Of a stretch of DNA of 64,000 bases, positions 25,900 to 34,016 are shown one piece after another. Each line of letters opens with the position of its first letter. Position 1 is the first letter of the stretch. The notes under the pieces are model-generated. The model worked only from the letters and a program-made list of their open reading frames with translations, did no database searches and was not told the DNA's origin. Made by a program: the position numbers and the translations under genes. The DNA comes from Bacteroidota bacterium (lineage in GTDB: Bacteria > Bacteroidota > Bacteroidia > Bacteroidales > F082): NCBI GenBank assembly GCA_018816765.1, contig JAHIUX010000078.1, forward strand, positions 62,001 through 126,000, written 5' to 3'.

Positions 25900-25937
25900 C
25901 GCATGAGCCAGTCAGGCGCTGTCGCAATAGCGTCAGT

Positions 25938-26846
25938 TTACTTATTCCTTGGATGAAAATTTAAGATTGTTTCCCGCAAATATTCCCTGTCGATATGGGT
26001 GTATATTTCGGTTGTTGTGATGCTTGCATGCCCAAGCATCTGCTGAACAGCCCTCAGGTCGGCTCCGCCTTCAAGCAAATGGGTAGCAAACGAATGCCTA
26101 AATGTATGTGGGCTGATTTGCTTTTTTACTCCGGCCGCTTTTGCAAGGTTTTTCACAATAATAAAGATCATTTGGCGCGACAACACACTTCCCCTTTCCG
26201 AGATAAACACATGATCGACCTTGTCTTTTTTTGGTGTTAAGTGCACCCTGATCTCATCGATGAAAATAAACAGCTGTTTCAGGGTTTCGTTTCCAATGGG
26301 AACGAGTCTTTCTTTGTTTCCTTTACCGAAAACCCGGATAAATCCTTCTTTCTTGTAAATATGGCTGATCTTTAAGCTGTTCAGTTCCGAAACCCGGAGA
26401 CCGCATCCATACAGCACTTCGATAATCGCTTTATTGCGCTGACCGGTCGGACCGCTCAGGTCGATGGCGGCCATCATGGCATTGATTTCATCCACGCTTA
26501 GCACAACAGGTAACTTCCTGCCAAGTTTGGGGCTTTCGAGCAGTTGGGAAGGATCAACCGGTATGATTTCTTCAATCATCAAGTATTTGTAAAAAGCCTT
26601 GATGCCCGACAAAATCCTGGCCTGAGAGGTAGCGCTCATGCCGATCTCATAGAGGTAGATCAGAAAACCTTTAAGGTCTGTCGCTGTAAGGCTGGCCAGG
26701 CTTTTGCCATTGCCTGTGCCTTCGGCATATTGGTGCAGCAATGCAATGTCATGGGCATAAGCCAACAGCGTATTTTTGCTCAGCGATTTTTCGAGCGAAA
26801 GAAAACGACTAAACTCTTTTACCAATTTCGGCTGGGTATCCTGCAT
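25938..26846 (-). CDS. xerD: Site-specific tyrosine recombinase XerD
   Basis: 302 residues from the ATG at 26846 (the longer frame begins with TTG at 26867). Resolves chromosome dimers at dif together with XerC. N-terminal SAM-like core-binding domain, then the catalytic residues in order: Arg in YGCGLRVSEL, Lys in FGKGNKERLVPI, HTFRHS (His-x-x-Arg), LGHASI (His), and EIYTH (Tyr). Length and sequence fit the chromosomal Xer group rather than an integrative-element integrase, and no element borders it. A terminator separates it from the serine operon upstream. Confidence 0.9.
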   Translation of the reverse strand: MQDTQPKLVKEFSRFLSLEKSLSKNTLLAYAHDIALLHQYAEGTGNGKSLASLTATDLKGFLIYLYEIGMSATSQARILSGIKAFYKYLMIEEIIPVDPSQLLESPKLGRKLPVVLSVDEINAMMAAIDLSGPTGQRNKAIIEVLYGCGLRVSELNSLKISHIYKKEGFIRVFGKGNKERLVPIGNETLKQLFIFIDEIRVHLTPKKDKVDHVFISERGSVLSRQMIFIIVKNLAKAAGVKKQISPHTFRHSFATHLLEGGADLRAVQQMLGHASITTTEIYTHIDREYLRETILNFHPRNK

Positions 26847-26873
26847 GGCAGTGTAATTCTGGGCCAATGTTAC

Positions 26874-26904
26874 AAAAAAAGCCCGGAAACTACATTCCGG
26901 GCTT
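26874..26904 (-). terminator. Terminator at the end of the serine operon
   Basis: Minus-strand AAGCCCGGA - 8-base loop - TCCGGGCTT followed by TTTTTTT. It lies between the small winged-helix gene and xerD. Confidence 0.88.
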
Positions 26905-26922
26905 ATTCACTGAATTTCAGCT

Positions 26923-27099
26923 TTATTTTGCGGAGTAAAAGCAAGCCTTGGGCGAAAAAATCAATTCTGATTTTTTAAGTTGTTTGATCGCTTTGTCGGC
27001 ATCTTCACGTGCAACACCGGCAAGTTCAGCAATTTCACCTGGTTTTAGTGGTTTTTCTGAAGCTTTCAGAACCTGAAGTACCTTTTCTTGTGTTTCCAT
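26923..27099 (-). CDS. Small winged-helix DNA-binding-like protein (58 aa)
   Basis: A short frame of 58 residues from ATG 27099 to TAA 26923. Helix METQEKVLQVLKAS, then EKPLKPGEIAELAGVAREDADKAIKQLKKSELIFSP, ending CFYSAK. The pattern (helix, PLKPGEIAELAGV as helix 2, EDADKAIKQLKK as recognition helix, LIFSPKACFYS as wing) is that of a one-domain winged helix, as in small MarR/ArsR-like or Z-DNA-binding-like modules. It lies 17 bases after DUF1015 and just before the operon terminator, so it is probably co-transcribed with serC-serA. Function not known; it could regulate the operon. Confidence 0.75.
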   Translation of the reverse strand: METQEKVLQVLKASEKPLKPGEIAELAGVAREDADKAIKQLKKSELIFSPKACFYSAK

Positions 27100-27116
27100 T
27101 TTGTTATAAAATTAAG

Positions 27117-28364
27117 TTAATCTAGCGAGTGTACAACAAGACCAGACCTGAGCTTGGGTTCAAACCAGGTTGTTTTGGGCGGCATGATGTTGCCCGAGTC
27201 AGCAATATCAATCAGTTGTTTCATCGAAACAGGATACAAGGCAAAGGCCACTTCCATTCCACCCTCATCAACGCGTTTTGAAAGTTCACCCAATCCCCTG
27301 ATGCCACCAACAAAATCAATGCGTTTTGAGCGGCGCTGATCCATGATGTCGAGCAGTGGTTCAAGTACTAATTTGGTGAGTATTGTCACATCAAGCACAC
27401 CAATCGGATCGTGGTCGTTAAAGGTTCCTTCGCGGGCTGTCAACGAGTACCAGTTGCTTCCAACGTACATCGCAAAATTGTGGAGCCTGTTGGGGCGGTA
27501 TTGGTTTTTACCCTTTTTTTCAACCACAAAACCAGCTTCGAGTTTTTGCAAAAACTCAGACTCGCTTAGCCCGTTCAAATCCTTCACAAGCCTGTTGTAA
27601 TCGATGATGGTCAGCTGGTCATCGGGAAAATGAACAGCCAGGAAGAAGTTATATTCTTCAGTTCCGGTGTGGTTCGGGTTGGCCTGTTTCTTTTCGTTGC
27701 CAACCAATGCAGCAGCAGCTGTGCGGTGATGTCCGTCGGCAACATAAGTTGAAGGTATTTTTCCGAAAAGATCGATTAATTGCTGTATAACCTTTGCATC
27801 ATCGATAACCCAGAAATGATGACCAAAGCCATCATCTGCAGTGAAATCATACACCGCTGTGTTGTTTTTCACAACATGGGCAACGATGGCGTCGATTTGC
27901 TGGTTTGCAGGATAAGAAAAGAACACCGGTTCCATATTTGCGTTGGTTACGCGCACATGCTTCATGCGGTCTTCTTCTTTGTCTGGCCGGGTTAATTCAT
28001 GCTTCTTGATCACATTATTCAGGTAATCCTCCACTCCGGCGCAGCCAACGATACCATACTGAGTTTTGCCATTCATTGTTTGTGCGTAGATATACAGGCA
28101 TTCTTTTTCGTCCTGTACCAGCCACTTTTTATCCCTGAACGCGTCAAAATTCTGTCTTGCTTTCTGGTAAACGGCTTCGCTATAAAGGTTTACATCAACA
28201 GCCAGGTCAATTTCGGGTTTGATAATATGCAGCAGGCTGTAAGGGTTACCTTCTGCTTCAACACGTGCTTCCTGTGAGTCGAGCACATCATAAGGTCGGG
28301 AAGCCAGCGCAGCAGCAATATCCTGTGGTGGGCGCCAACCCCTGAAAGCTTTTAATATAGCCAT
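27117..28364 (-). CDS. DUF1015 family protein
   Basis: 415 residues, cytoplasmic. Family features: the N-terminal FRGWRPPQDIAAALASRPYDVLDSQEAR, NPYSLLHIIKPEID, LYIYAQTMNGKTQYGIVGCAGVEDY, YVADGHHRTAAAAL, and EYNFFLAVHFPDDQL. The protein has no agreed function. It is repeatedly found next to serA and serC in Bacteroidota and some other phyla; that recurring context, and the lack of a serB phosphatase here, suggest a role in serine metabolism. That is inference. Confidence 0.88.
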   Translation of the reverse strand: MAILKAFRGWRPPQDIAAALASRPYDVLDSQEARVEAEGNPYSLLHIIKPEIDLAVDVNLYSEAVYQKARQNFDAFRDKKWLVQDEKECLYIYAQTMNGKTQYGIVGCAGVEDYLNNVIKKHELTRPDKEEDRMKHVRVTNANMEPVFFSYPANQQIDAIVAHVVKNNTAVYDFTADDGFGHHFWVIDDAKVIQQLIDLFGKIPSTYVADGHHRTAAAALVGNEKKQANPNHTGTEEYNFFLAVHFPDDQLTIIDYNRLVKDLNGLSESEFLQKLEAGFVVEKKGKNQYRPNRLHNFAMYVGSNWYSLTAREGTFNDHDPIGVLDVTILTKLVLEPLLDIMDQRRSKRIDFVGGIRGLGELSKRVDEGGMEVAFALYPVSMKQLIDIADSGNIMPPKTTWFEPKLRSGLVVHSLD

Positions 28365-28385
28365 GGATTCGTTAAGTTATTGTTG

Positions 28386-28823
28386 TTACCAATTTCTGTT
28401 GGGGGCATCGTCTTCGTCATAGTTGTCATGACTGTTTTGAGCTGCTTTTTGCAGTGAAGTGATTAATGCTCCCAGCATTTTTGTCATTTCCATTAATTGA
28501 TTTCGTGACGCGTCTTCACTTTCTTCGTTGATAATGCCATTCCGTAAACAGACTGTCGTCAGCACAAGGCACTCCCTGATAGCACTTTTCGCATTTTTAA
28601 GGTGAAACACAAACTGGGCTTTGTTACGGGCCGAGCCTTCAGAAATGTTAACTGCAATCTGACGGGCAGCATGGTTAAATGCCTGCATCAATCCAGTTTT
28701 ATCTGAAGGGTCTGCTTCTTTGCAAATCCGCATGACCCAATCGATGTAATCAAGGGCTTTGTGATAGATTCTAAGGTCTTCAAATCGAAAAAATGTTGGC
28801 GTCTTGTCGTATTGGTCATTCAT
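28386..28823 (-). CDS. Four-helix-bundle protein, 23S rRNA IVS-encoded (S23) family
   Basis: 145 residues from the ATG at 28823. FRFEDLRIYHKALDYIDWVMRICKE, then NHAARQIAVNISEGSARNKAQFVFHLKNAKSAIRECLVLTTV, matches the four-helix-bundle family first described from intervening sequences of 23S rRNA; it is now often seen free in Bacteroidota. The SEGSAR..FVxHLxxAxGSxxE-like signature is recognisable. No enzyme is known; pentameric and nucleic-acid-binding models have been suggested for relatives. Here it interrupts the serA-DUF1015 order and is preceded by an 11-bp hairpin at 28841-28872. Confidence 0.87.
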   Translation of the reverse strand: MNDQYDKTPTFFRFEDLRIYHKALDYIDWVMRICKEADPSDKTGLMQAFNHAARQIAVNISEGSARNKAQFVFHLKNAKSAIRECLVLTTVCLRNGIINEESEDASRNQLMEMTKMLGALITSLQKAAQNSHDNYDEDDAPNRNW

Positions 28824-28840
28824 CACCGGGAAATTGTTAA

Positions 28841-28872
28841 TTCCTTCACTGCAATTGTTTACAGTGAAGGAA
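28841..28872 (-). repeat. Perfect intercistronic hairpin between serA and the four-helix-bundle gene
   Basis: TTCCTTCACTG (28841-28851) and CAGTGAAGGAA (28862-28872) are perfect 11-base inverted repeats with a 10-base loop. No T-run follows on either strand, so it is not a standard terminator. It may be an RNA stability or processing element. Confidence 0.7.
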
Positions 28873-28905
28873 ATGTTTAAAACGTAGATCGGACAATCAC
28901 AGAAA

Positions 28906-29823
28906 TCAATTTACTTTATAGGTTGTATCATTGCGTTCGATAAATGCAATGATTTGTTGTGCTGCAGCTATGCCAGCGTTGATATTCGCTTCTTCAGTCT
29001 GTGCACCTAGCTTTTTTGGTGTCATATAGTACCTGTTTTCGAATTCTTTCAGTTCGGCAAGACAGTCGGGGGCAACGTCAGAAACGTAGCAAAAGTCTTT
29101 GCGGTCTGCAAATATGCGTTTCAGGTCGTCTTCGCAGATCACCTCTTTGCGGGCAGTATTGATCAGTGTAGCCTGGGGAGGCATGGCCGACAACAACGCA
29201 TAGTTAATGGATTTTTTGGTCTTTTCATTGGCCGGAATATGCAGCGAAACATACTGGCACTGGCGATAAAGCGCTTCTACCGAATCAACAGCAATCACCC
29301 CGTCCTGTTCAATCTGTTCCTTGCTAACAAAAGGATCATAGGCATAAACCGTCATGCCAAATCCTTTGGCAATGCGCGCAACATGGCGTCCGACATTGCC
29401 ATAGGCATGCAGGCCAATGGTCTTGTCTTTTAACTCGGTGCCTGACGAGCCATTGAAGTGATTTCTGGCCTGGTAAACCATCATGCCGAACACAAGTTCT
29501 GCCACGGCATTGCTGTTCTGCCCAGGGGTGTTCATCACAACAACCCCTTTTTCGGTGGCTGCTGCAAGGTCAACGTTGTCGTATCCGGCACCTGCCCTGA
29601 CCACAATTTTCAGGTTTTTAGCCTGACTGATTACTGCGCGGTCAGCCTTGTCGCTGCGAATAATGATGGCATCAACATCGGCTGCGGCGTTCACAAAATC
29701 CTGCTGATCGGTGTATTTTTCCAGAAAAATGGCTGTGTAACCGGCGTTGCTCAGGATTGACCTGATCTGATCCGCGGCAACTTTTGCAAACGGTTTATCC
29801 GTTGCGATCAATACTTTTACCAT
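28906..29823 (-). CDS. serA: D-3-phosphoglycerate dehydrogenase-like protein, divergent active site
   Basis: 305 residues from the ATG at 29823. D-2-hydroxyacid dehydrogenase fold: RAGAGYDNVDLAAATEKGV, NSNAVAELVFGMM, nucleotide loop GLHAYGNVGRHVA, and NTARKEVI with the conserved substrate arginine. The short form without an ACT domain is usual here. The catalytic His of the standard PHxG segment is lysine (MTPKKLGAQTEEANINAG), and the Glu region reads SDVAPDC. This KK-type variant is recurrent in Bacteroidota next to serC. The role as first step of serine synthesis rests on operon context. Confidence 0.85.
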   Translation of the reverse strand: MVKVLIATDKPFAKVAADQIRSILSNAGYTAIFLEKYTDQQDFVNAAADVDAIIIRSDKADRAVISQAKNLKIVVRAGAGYDNVDLAAATEKGVVVMNTPGQNSNAVAELVFGMMVYQARNHFNGSSGTELKDKTIGLHAYGNVGRHVARIAKGFGMTVYAYDPFVSKEQIEQDGVIAVDSVEALYRQCQYVSLHIPANEKTKKSINYALLSAMPPQATLINTARKEVICEDDLKRIFADRKDFCYVSDVAPDCLAELKEFENRYYMTPKKLGAQTEEANINAGIAAAQQIIAFIERNDTTYKVN

Positions 29824-29848
29824 AATTGTTTGATTTATAATGTTCCAA

Positions 29849-30922
29849 TTATTTGTTTTTGCGTTCAAATTCCTGCATTACAGCAACGAGTGCCTCAACA
29901 CTTTCGTAAGGCATTGCATTATATAATGAGGCCCTGAAGCCACCGACAGAGCGGTGACCCTTGATGCCAACCATGCCGTGTTCTGTGCCAAAGGCGTTGA
30001 AAGCGTCTTCAAATTGTTCGTAGCCTTCATTCATCACAAAGCACACGTTCATCAGTGAACGGTCTTCCTTAGCTGGAATAGTAGGTTTAAACATGCTGTT
30101 GCGTTCAATTTCATCGTACAGCAGATTGGCTTTGCGGATATTGATTTTCTCCATCTCAGCAACGCCGCCCATTTCTTTGAGCCACCTGAGTGTTTGCAAA
30201 GCAGCAAAGATCGGAACTACAGGAGGGGTGTTGAACATGGATTCCTTGTCGATGTGGGTTTTGTAATTCAGCATGGTCGGAATCTTGCGGTCAACCTTAC
30301 CCAGAATGTCATTTTTTACAATGGCAAAGGTTACACCGGCAGGGGCGAGGTTTTTTTGTGCTCCGCCGTAAATCAAAGCGTATTTTGAGATATCAACCGG
30401 ACGGCTGAAAATATCTGATGACATATCGGCTACCAATGGCACAGGAGAGTTAATGTCATGGCGAATTTCAGTGCCATAAATGGTATTGTTTGTGGTGATG
30501 TGAAAATAATCAACATCAGCAGGGATGGTATATCCTTTTGGGATATAGTTGAAATTCTTGTCTTCGCTCGAAGCTAAACACTGTACTTCACCAAACAATT
30601 TAGCTTCCTTCAGCGCTTTTCCTGCCCATTCGCCTGTGTTCAGATAAGCTGCTTTCTTCTGTAAAAGATTGTAAGGGACCATACAAAACTGAAGGCTTGC
30701 GCCACCGCCTACGAAAATTACCGAATAACCATCGGGAATTGACAAAAGTTCTTTAAACAACGCAGTTGCTTCATCAACAACGGCAATAAACTGTTTGCTG
30801 CGGTGAGAAATTTCCATGAGTGAAAGGCCCATTCCGGCAAAATCATGTAAGGCTTTACTTGTATTATCAACAGTTACCTGTGGCAGGATAGATGGACCTG
30901 CGAAGAAATTGTGCTTTTTCAT
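29849..30922 (-). CDS. serC: Phosphoserine aminotransferase
   Basis: 357 residues from the ATG at 30922 ([15 protein letters not shown]); the frame runs on to 31072 but that part overlaps the divergent gene and lacks homology. Converts 3-phosphohydroxypyruvate and glutamate to phosphoserine; also serves PLP synthesis. Motifs: [56 protein letters not shown] with the PLP lysine, and [18 protein letters not shown]. First gene of the operon serC-serA-four-helix-DUF1015-winged helix; serA follows after 25 bases. Confidence 0.94.
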   Translation of the reverse strand: MKKHNFFAGPSILPQVTVDNTSKALHDFAGMGLSLMEISHRSKQFIAVVDEATALFKELLSIPDGYSVIFVGGGASLQFCMVPYNLLQKKAAYLNTGEWAGKALKEAKLFGEVQCLASSEDKNFNYIPKGYTIPADVDYFHITTNNTIYGTEIRHDINSPVPLVADMSSDIFSRPVDISKYALIYGGAQKNLAPAGVTFAIVKNDILGKVDRKIPTMLNYKTHIDKESMFNTPPVVPIFAALQTLRWLKEMGGVAEMEKINIRKANLLYDEIERNSMFKPTIPAKEDRSLMNVCFVMNEGYEQFEDAFNAFGTEHGMVGIKGHRSVGGFRASLYNAMPYESVEALVAVMQEFERKNK

Positions 30923-30979
30923 AGCCAGTGTAAGTTTTTTTATTTGATGAATTTGTTCTGTTAATCTCAGATTTGGTAG

Positions 30980-30987
30980 CAAAGATA
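30980..30987 (-). promoter_or_regulatory. -7 box of the serine operon
   Basis: Minus-strand TATCTTTG, a perfect TAnnTTTG, 58 bases before serC. TTTC at 31007-31010 lies 19 bases upstream in the -33 position. Confidence 0.55.
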
Positions 30988-31004
30988 TGATAATTCGTTG
31001 TATT

Positions 31005-31018
31005 GTGAAATGTTTCAC
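31005..31018. promoter_or_regulatory. Palindrome GTGAAA-TG-TTTCAC at the serC promoter (candidate operator)
   Basis: Perfect 6-base inverted arms with a 2-base spacer that cover the -33 region of the serine promoter and lie 45 bases before the divergent LuxC-type gene. Position and symmetry fit a dimeric regulator that could control both directions. Confidence 0.45.
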
Positions 31019-31062
31019 TAACATAATTCGTATTTTCGCAACCGATTTAAACAAACCGGAAA

Positions 31063-32115
31063 ATGACCACACTCAACCAGCGGATGGATGCTTTTTCAGG
31101 CCTTGGCACCCTGCTCAAAACCTATATTGAGCGGCCCGAAAAAGTCCCTGTCGAATTTGCTGGGATAATGAACCAGGCTGTGGAAAAGGCCTTTTACCTC
31201 AATCCATGGTTTACAAGGGAATCCATTCACTTAGCGTTAAGCGGAATAGCTAAATTGCTAGAAAAAAATCAGTTGATGGTCTGGGTTGGAAAATACGACA
31301 TCACTGATTCGCCTGATCAGCCCAAAACTGTTGGTTTGGTGTTTGCCGGAAACATTCCGGCCGTTGGTTTTCACGACCTGATGTGTGTATTGATGAGCGG
31401 CCATGGCGCACTGGCAAAACTCTCGTCGGGTGATACCGTTCTGCTGCCAGCGCTGATACAGCTTTTAAGCGAATTGTTACCCGGTATAGGGGATAAGGTG
31501 AAGTTCACTCAGGGGCGCATCAGCCACTTTGATGCCGTTATCGCCACCGGTTCGAACAATTCTGCCAGGTATTTTGAGTATTACTTTGGCAAAGTCCCAC
31601 ACATCATCAGAAGAAACAGAAACGGCATTGCAATCATAAGGGGCGACGAAAGTGAGGAGGATTTTACCCGCCTGGCCGATGATGTGTTTATGTATTTTGG
31701 TATGGGTTGCCGCAATGTGACAAAGCTGTATTTTCCCGAAGACTTCGATCCTGCGATATTTTTCAGACATACCGAAGGGTATGCGGGATTGAGAAACCAC
31801 AATAAATACTTCAACAATTACGAATACAACAAGGCCCTGATGCTGATCAACAGCAATGCGCATTTCGACAATGGATTTGCATTGTTAACAGCAGCACAAC
31901 CGATTCCTTCTCCTGTTTCGGTGATACATTATGAGAAATATGACAGCAAAGAGGCCCTGATGCCGGCAATTGAGCGCGAAACAGATAACATACAGGTGGT
32001 TGTTTCCAAAGAGGGATGGTGGCCCGGATCGGCGCCCTTTGGACAAGCACAGTTCCCTGGTATTGAGGATTATGCTGATGGTGTTGATACCATGCACTTC
32101 CTTTGTAAGCTGTAA
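31063..32115 (+). CDS. Acyl-CoA reductase, LuxC family
   Basis: 350 residues. LuxC-like fatty-acid/acyl-CoA reductase (aldehyde dehydrogenase fold): [25 protein letters not shown] for nucleotide binding, [22 protein letters not shown], and [13 protein letters not shown] with the likely catalytic cysteine. This family is widespread in non-luminous Bacteroidota, commonly beside the serC-serA genes and often with a ferredoxin gene, which is absent here. The natural product is not established. It reads away from serC, with only 140 bases between the two starts. Confidence 0.86.
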   Translation: MTTLNQRMDAFSGLGTLLKTYIERPEKVPVEFAGIMNQAVEKAFYLNPWFTRESIHLALSGIAKLLEKNQLMVWVGKYDITDSPDQPKTVGLVFAGNIPAVGFHDLMCVLMSGHGALAKLSSGDTVLLPALIQLLSELLPGIGDKVKFTQGRISHFDAVIATGSNNSARYFEYYFGKVPHIIRRNRNGIAIIRGDESEEDFTRLADDVFMYFGMGCRNVTKLYFPEDFDPAIFFRHTEGYAGLRNHNKYFNNYEYNKALMLINSNAHFDNGFALLTAAQPIPSPVSVIHYEKYDSKEALMPAIERETDNIQVVVSKEGWWPGSAPFGQAQFPGIEDYADGVDTMHFLCKL

Positions 32116-32161
32116 TAAAACCGGATATTTTTAGTCGATGAATAAAAAATCAGTGAAACAT

Positions 32162-32192
32162 TTTGATTATAAGTCTAAAGGTTGTATTTTTG
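32162..32192 (+). promoter_or_regulatory. Consensus Bacteroidota promoter of rpmE2
   Basis: TTTG (32162-32165), 19 bases, TATTTTTG (32185-32192): an exact TTTG-N19-TAnnTTTG. It sets the start of L31 at 32221 and rules out the longer frame at 32182, which begins inside the promoter. Confidence 0.8.
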
Positions 32193-32220
32193 CAGCCTTT
32201 TAATAAATCGGACAATAGCA

Positions 32221-32487
32221 ATGAAGAAAGACATTCACCCAAAGGATTATAGGTTGGTTGTGTTTAAAGACATGTCGAACGAGTACAGTTTTCTGAGCCG
32301 TTCAACTGTAAAAACAAAAGAAACAATTGTGTGGGAAGACGGGAACGAATATCCTGTTGTGAAGCTTGAAATTTCCCATATGTCGCACCCATTTTACACC
32401 GGTAAGATGAAACTTGTTGACTCAGCCGGTCGCGTGGACAAGTTCAAGACAAAATACAAAAAACACTACGAACAACGTACAAAATAG
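32221..32487 (+). CDS. rpmE2: Ribosomal protein L31, type B
   Basis: 88 residues, [29 protein letters not shown]. Large-subunit bridge protein. Type B because it lacks the zinc CxxC of the primary L31 and has the long C-terminal extension ending KKHYEQRTK. In this phylum it is the usual form, not necessarily a zinc-starvation paralogue. It is a single-gene unit between a consensus promoter and a terminator. Confidence 0.95.
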   Translation: MKKDIHPKDYRLVVFKDMSNEYSFLSRSTVKTKETIVWEDGNEYPVVKLEISHMSHPFYTGKMKLVDSAGRVDKFKTKYKKHYEQRTK

Positions 32488-32512
32488 TTGGTTCTGTATT
32501 GGATAATATTTC

Positions 32513-32542
32513 AGCCCTTAGCAAGTCGTTGAGGGCTTTTTT
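32513..32542 (+). terminator. Terminator of rpmE2
   Basis: AGCCCT - 14-base loop - AGGGCT followed by TTTTT (stem partly within 32513-32538), 26 bases after the stop. Confidence 0.78.
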
Positions 32543-32667
32543 AGTTTATGAACCATGACTTATTAACAAAGTACTGCTTAATCGGTCAATTTTATAAACA
32601 ACGCCAATTTATTGAGGATTCCTTAGTATATTTGTTTGCAAGAAACCATTGAAAAACGCCACTTGTC

Positions 32668-33849
32668 ATGAATTATATTCTGTTTGATAGCATCACCCGT
32701 AATAACTTATTGCCTTTGACTTTTACACGCCCGGTAGCCGATATCAGGTTTGGCATCCTTACCATACGTGAAAAGTGGGAGAAATTCCTTAATGCAAAGA
32801 CTTCATCACTGACGGAGCCATACCTGAGTGTTAAGTTTCCGATGGTGACTGCAAGCGAAAATATCCTGATCAATGGATCAATTTGCCCGACAAAATCACT
32901 TACAGAACAGATTTGCAACCTTAAGGCCGGTCAAACCATCGCCAAGGGAGAAACCATAATCGCCATGCGACTGACCGCGGAACACCTCAGCGATTTCGAT
33001 GAAACGGAAGGTGAAAATGCCTTGTTTACAGAGGAGGAATTTTTGAAACTTGAAAACACCTGGGATATCTTTAGCCTGAATGCAGCTGCTATACAGGCCG
33101 ATTTCGAATTGTTGACCCAGGGAAGAAAATCGCAAAAGCTGAGCGAGACAAACAGGGCTATTGGAAAGGAAAACATTTTCATTGAAGAAGGAGCTAAGGT
33201 CGAATTTTCGATTTTGAACGCTACTACTGGGCCAATTTATATCGGTCGCGATGCTGAAGTAATGGAAGGTTCAAAAATCAGGGGACCATTTGCTTTGTGC
33301 GAACACGCTGTTTTAAAGATGGATGCAAAAATTTATGGCCCCACAACAATCGGTCCCTATTCGAAAGTTGGTGGCGAAGTGAACCAGTCGGTCATCTTTG
33401 GATATTCAAACAAGGCTCACGATGGATTCCTTGGACATTCCGTTTTGGGTGAGTGGTGCAACCTGGGTGCCGATACCAACACATCGAACCTGAAAAATAA
33501 TTATGAAGACGTGAAATTGTACAGCTATCCTGATGAATCCTTCGTGCAGACAGGTGTGCAGTTTTGTGGAACCATCATGGGCGACCACTCAAAGTGTGGC
33601 ATCAATACCATGTTTAATACCGGAACAGTGGTAGGCGTTAGCGCAAACGTGTTTGGCGCCGGATACCAGCGTAATTTTATTCCTTCATTTTCATGGGGTG
33701 GCACGCAGGGCTTTGTCGATTTCGACCTGAAAAAGGCCATGAACATTGCAAAAGCAGTGTATGCCCGCCGAGGGAAAGAGTTTGGGAAGACAGAGCAAGC
33801 CATCCTGACCGAAGTGTACGGCCTGACCTACAAAAATCGCCGTGCCTGA
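32668..33849 (+). CDS. GlmU-like putative sugar nucleotidyltransferase
   Basis: 393 residues. The N-terminus MNYILFDSITRNNLLPLTFTRPVADIRFGILTIREKW is the signature of the Bacteroidota GlmU-family protein, a nucleotidyltransferase-like domain missing the usual GxGTRM loop. From about 170 a left-handed beta-helix of hexapeptide repeats follows (IYIGRDAEVMEGSKIRGPFALCEHAVLKMDAKIYGPTTIG), ending with GADTNTSNLKNNY as in GlmU. It may bind UDP-GlcNAc-type substrates; the activity is unproven. The beta-helix suggests a trimer. Confidence 0.85.
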   Translation: MNYILFDSITRNNLLPLTFTRPVADIRFGILTIREKWEKFLNAKTSSLTEPYLSVKFPMVTASENILINGSICPTKSLTEQICNLKAGQTIAKGETIIAMRLTAEHLSDFDETEGENALFTEEEFLKLENTWDIFSLNAAAIQADFELLTQGRKSQKLSETNRAIGKENIFIEEGAKVEFSILNATTGPIYIGRDAEVMEGSKIRGPFALCEHAVLKMDAKIYGPTTIGPYSKVGGEVNQSVIFGYSNKAHDGFLGHSVLGEWCNLGADTNTSNLKNNYEDVKLYSYPDESFVQTGVQFCGTIMGDHSKCGINTMFNTGTVVGVSANVFGAGYQRNFIPSFSWGGTQGFVDFDLKKAMNIAKAVYARRGKEFGKTEQAILTEVYGLTYKNRRA

Positions 33850-34016
33850 TTTTTTTGGCACACGAATTGACAGTTATCCAAAATCAGACATCCATAACCA
33901 ACAGTGCCATGTCAGTGATCAGGGTTTATCAGTTGATATCCTGAGGTTGACAGATGGCCTGGAAAAGAAATTAATGGGTAATTATTGCGGATGCCTGCCA
34001 TTTTGACTGACAAACT

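Noticed and set aside
25938-26846. XerD as integrase of a mobile element
   Set aside because: Length, motifs and chromosomal neighbours fit the housekeeping recombinase; no att repeats or cargo nearby.
33841-33870. Hairpin GTGCC/GGCAC over the stop of the GlmU-like gene as terminator
   Set aside because: Only 5 bp, and the T-run is in the loop instead of after the stem.
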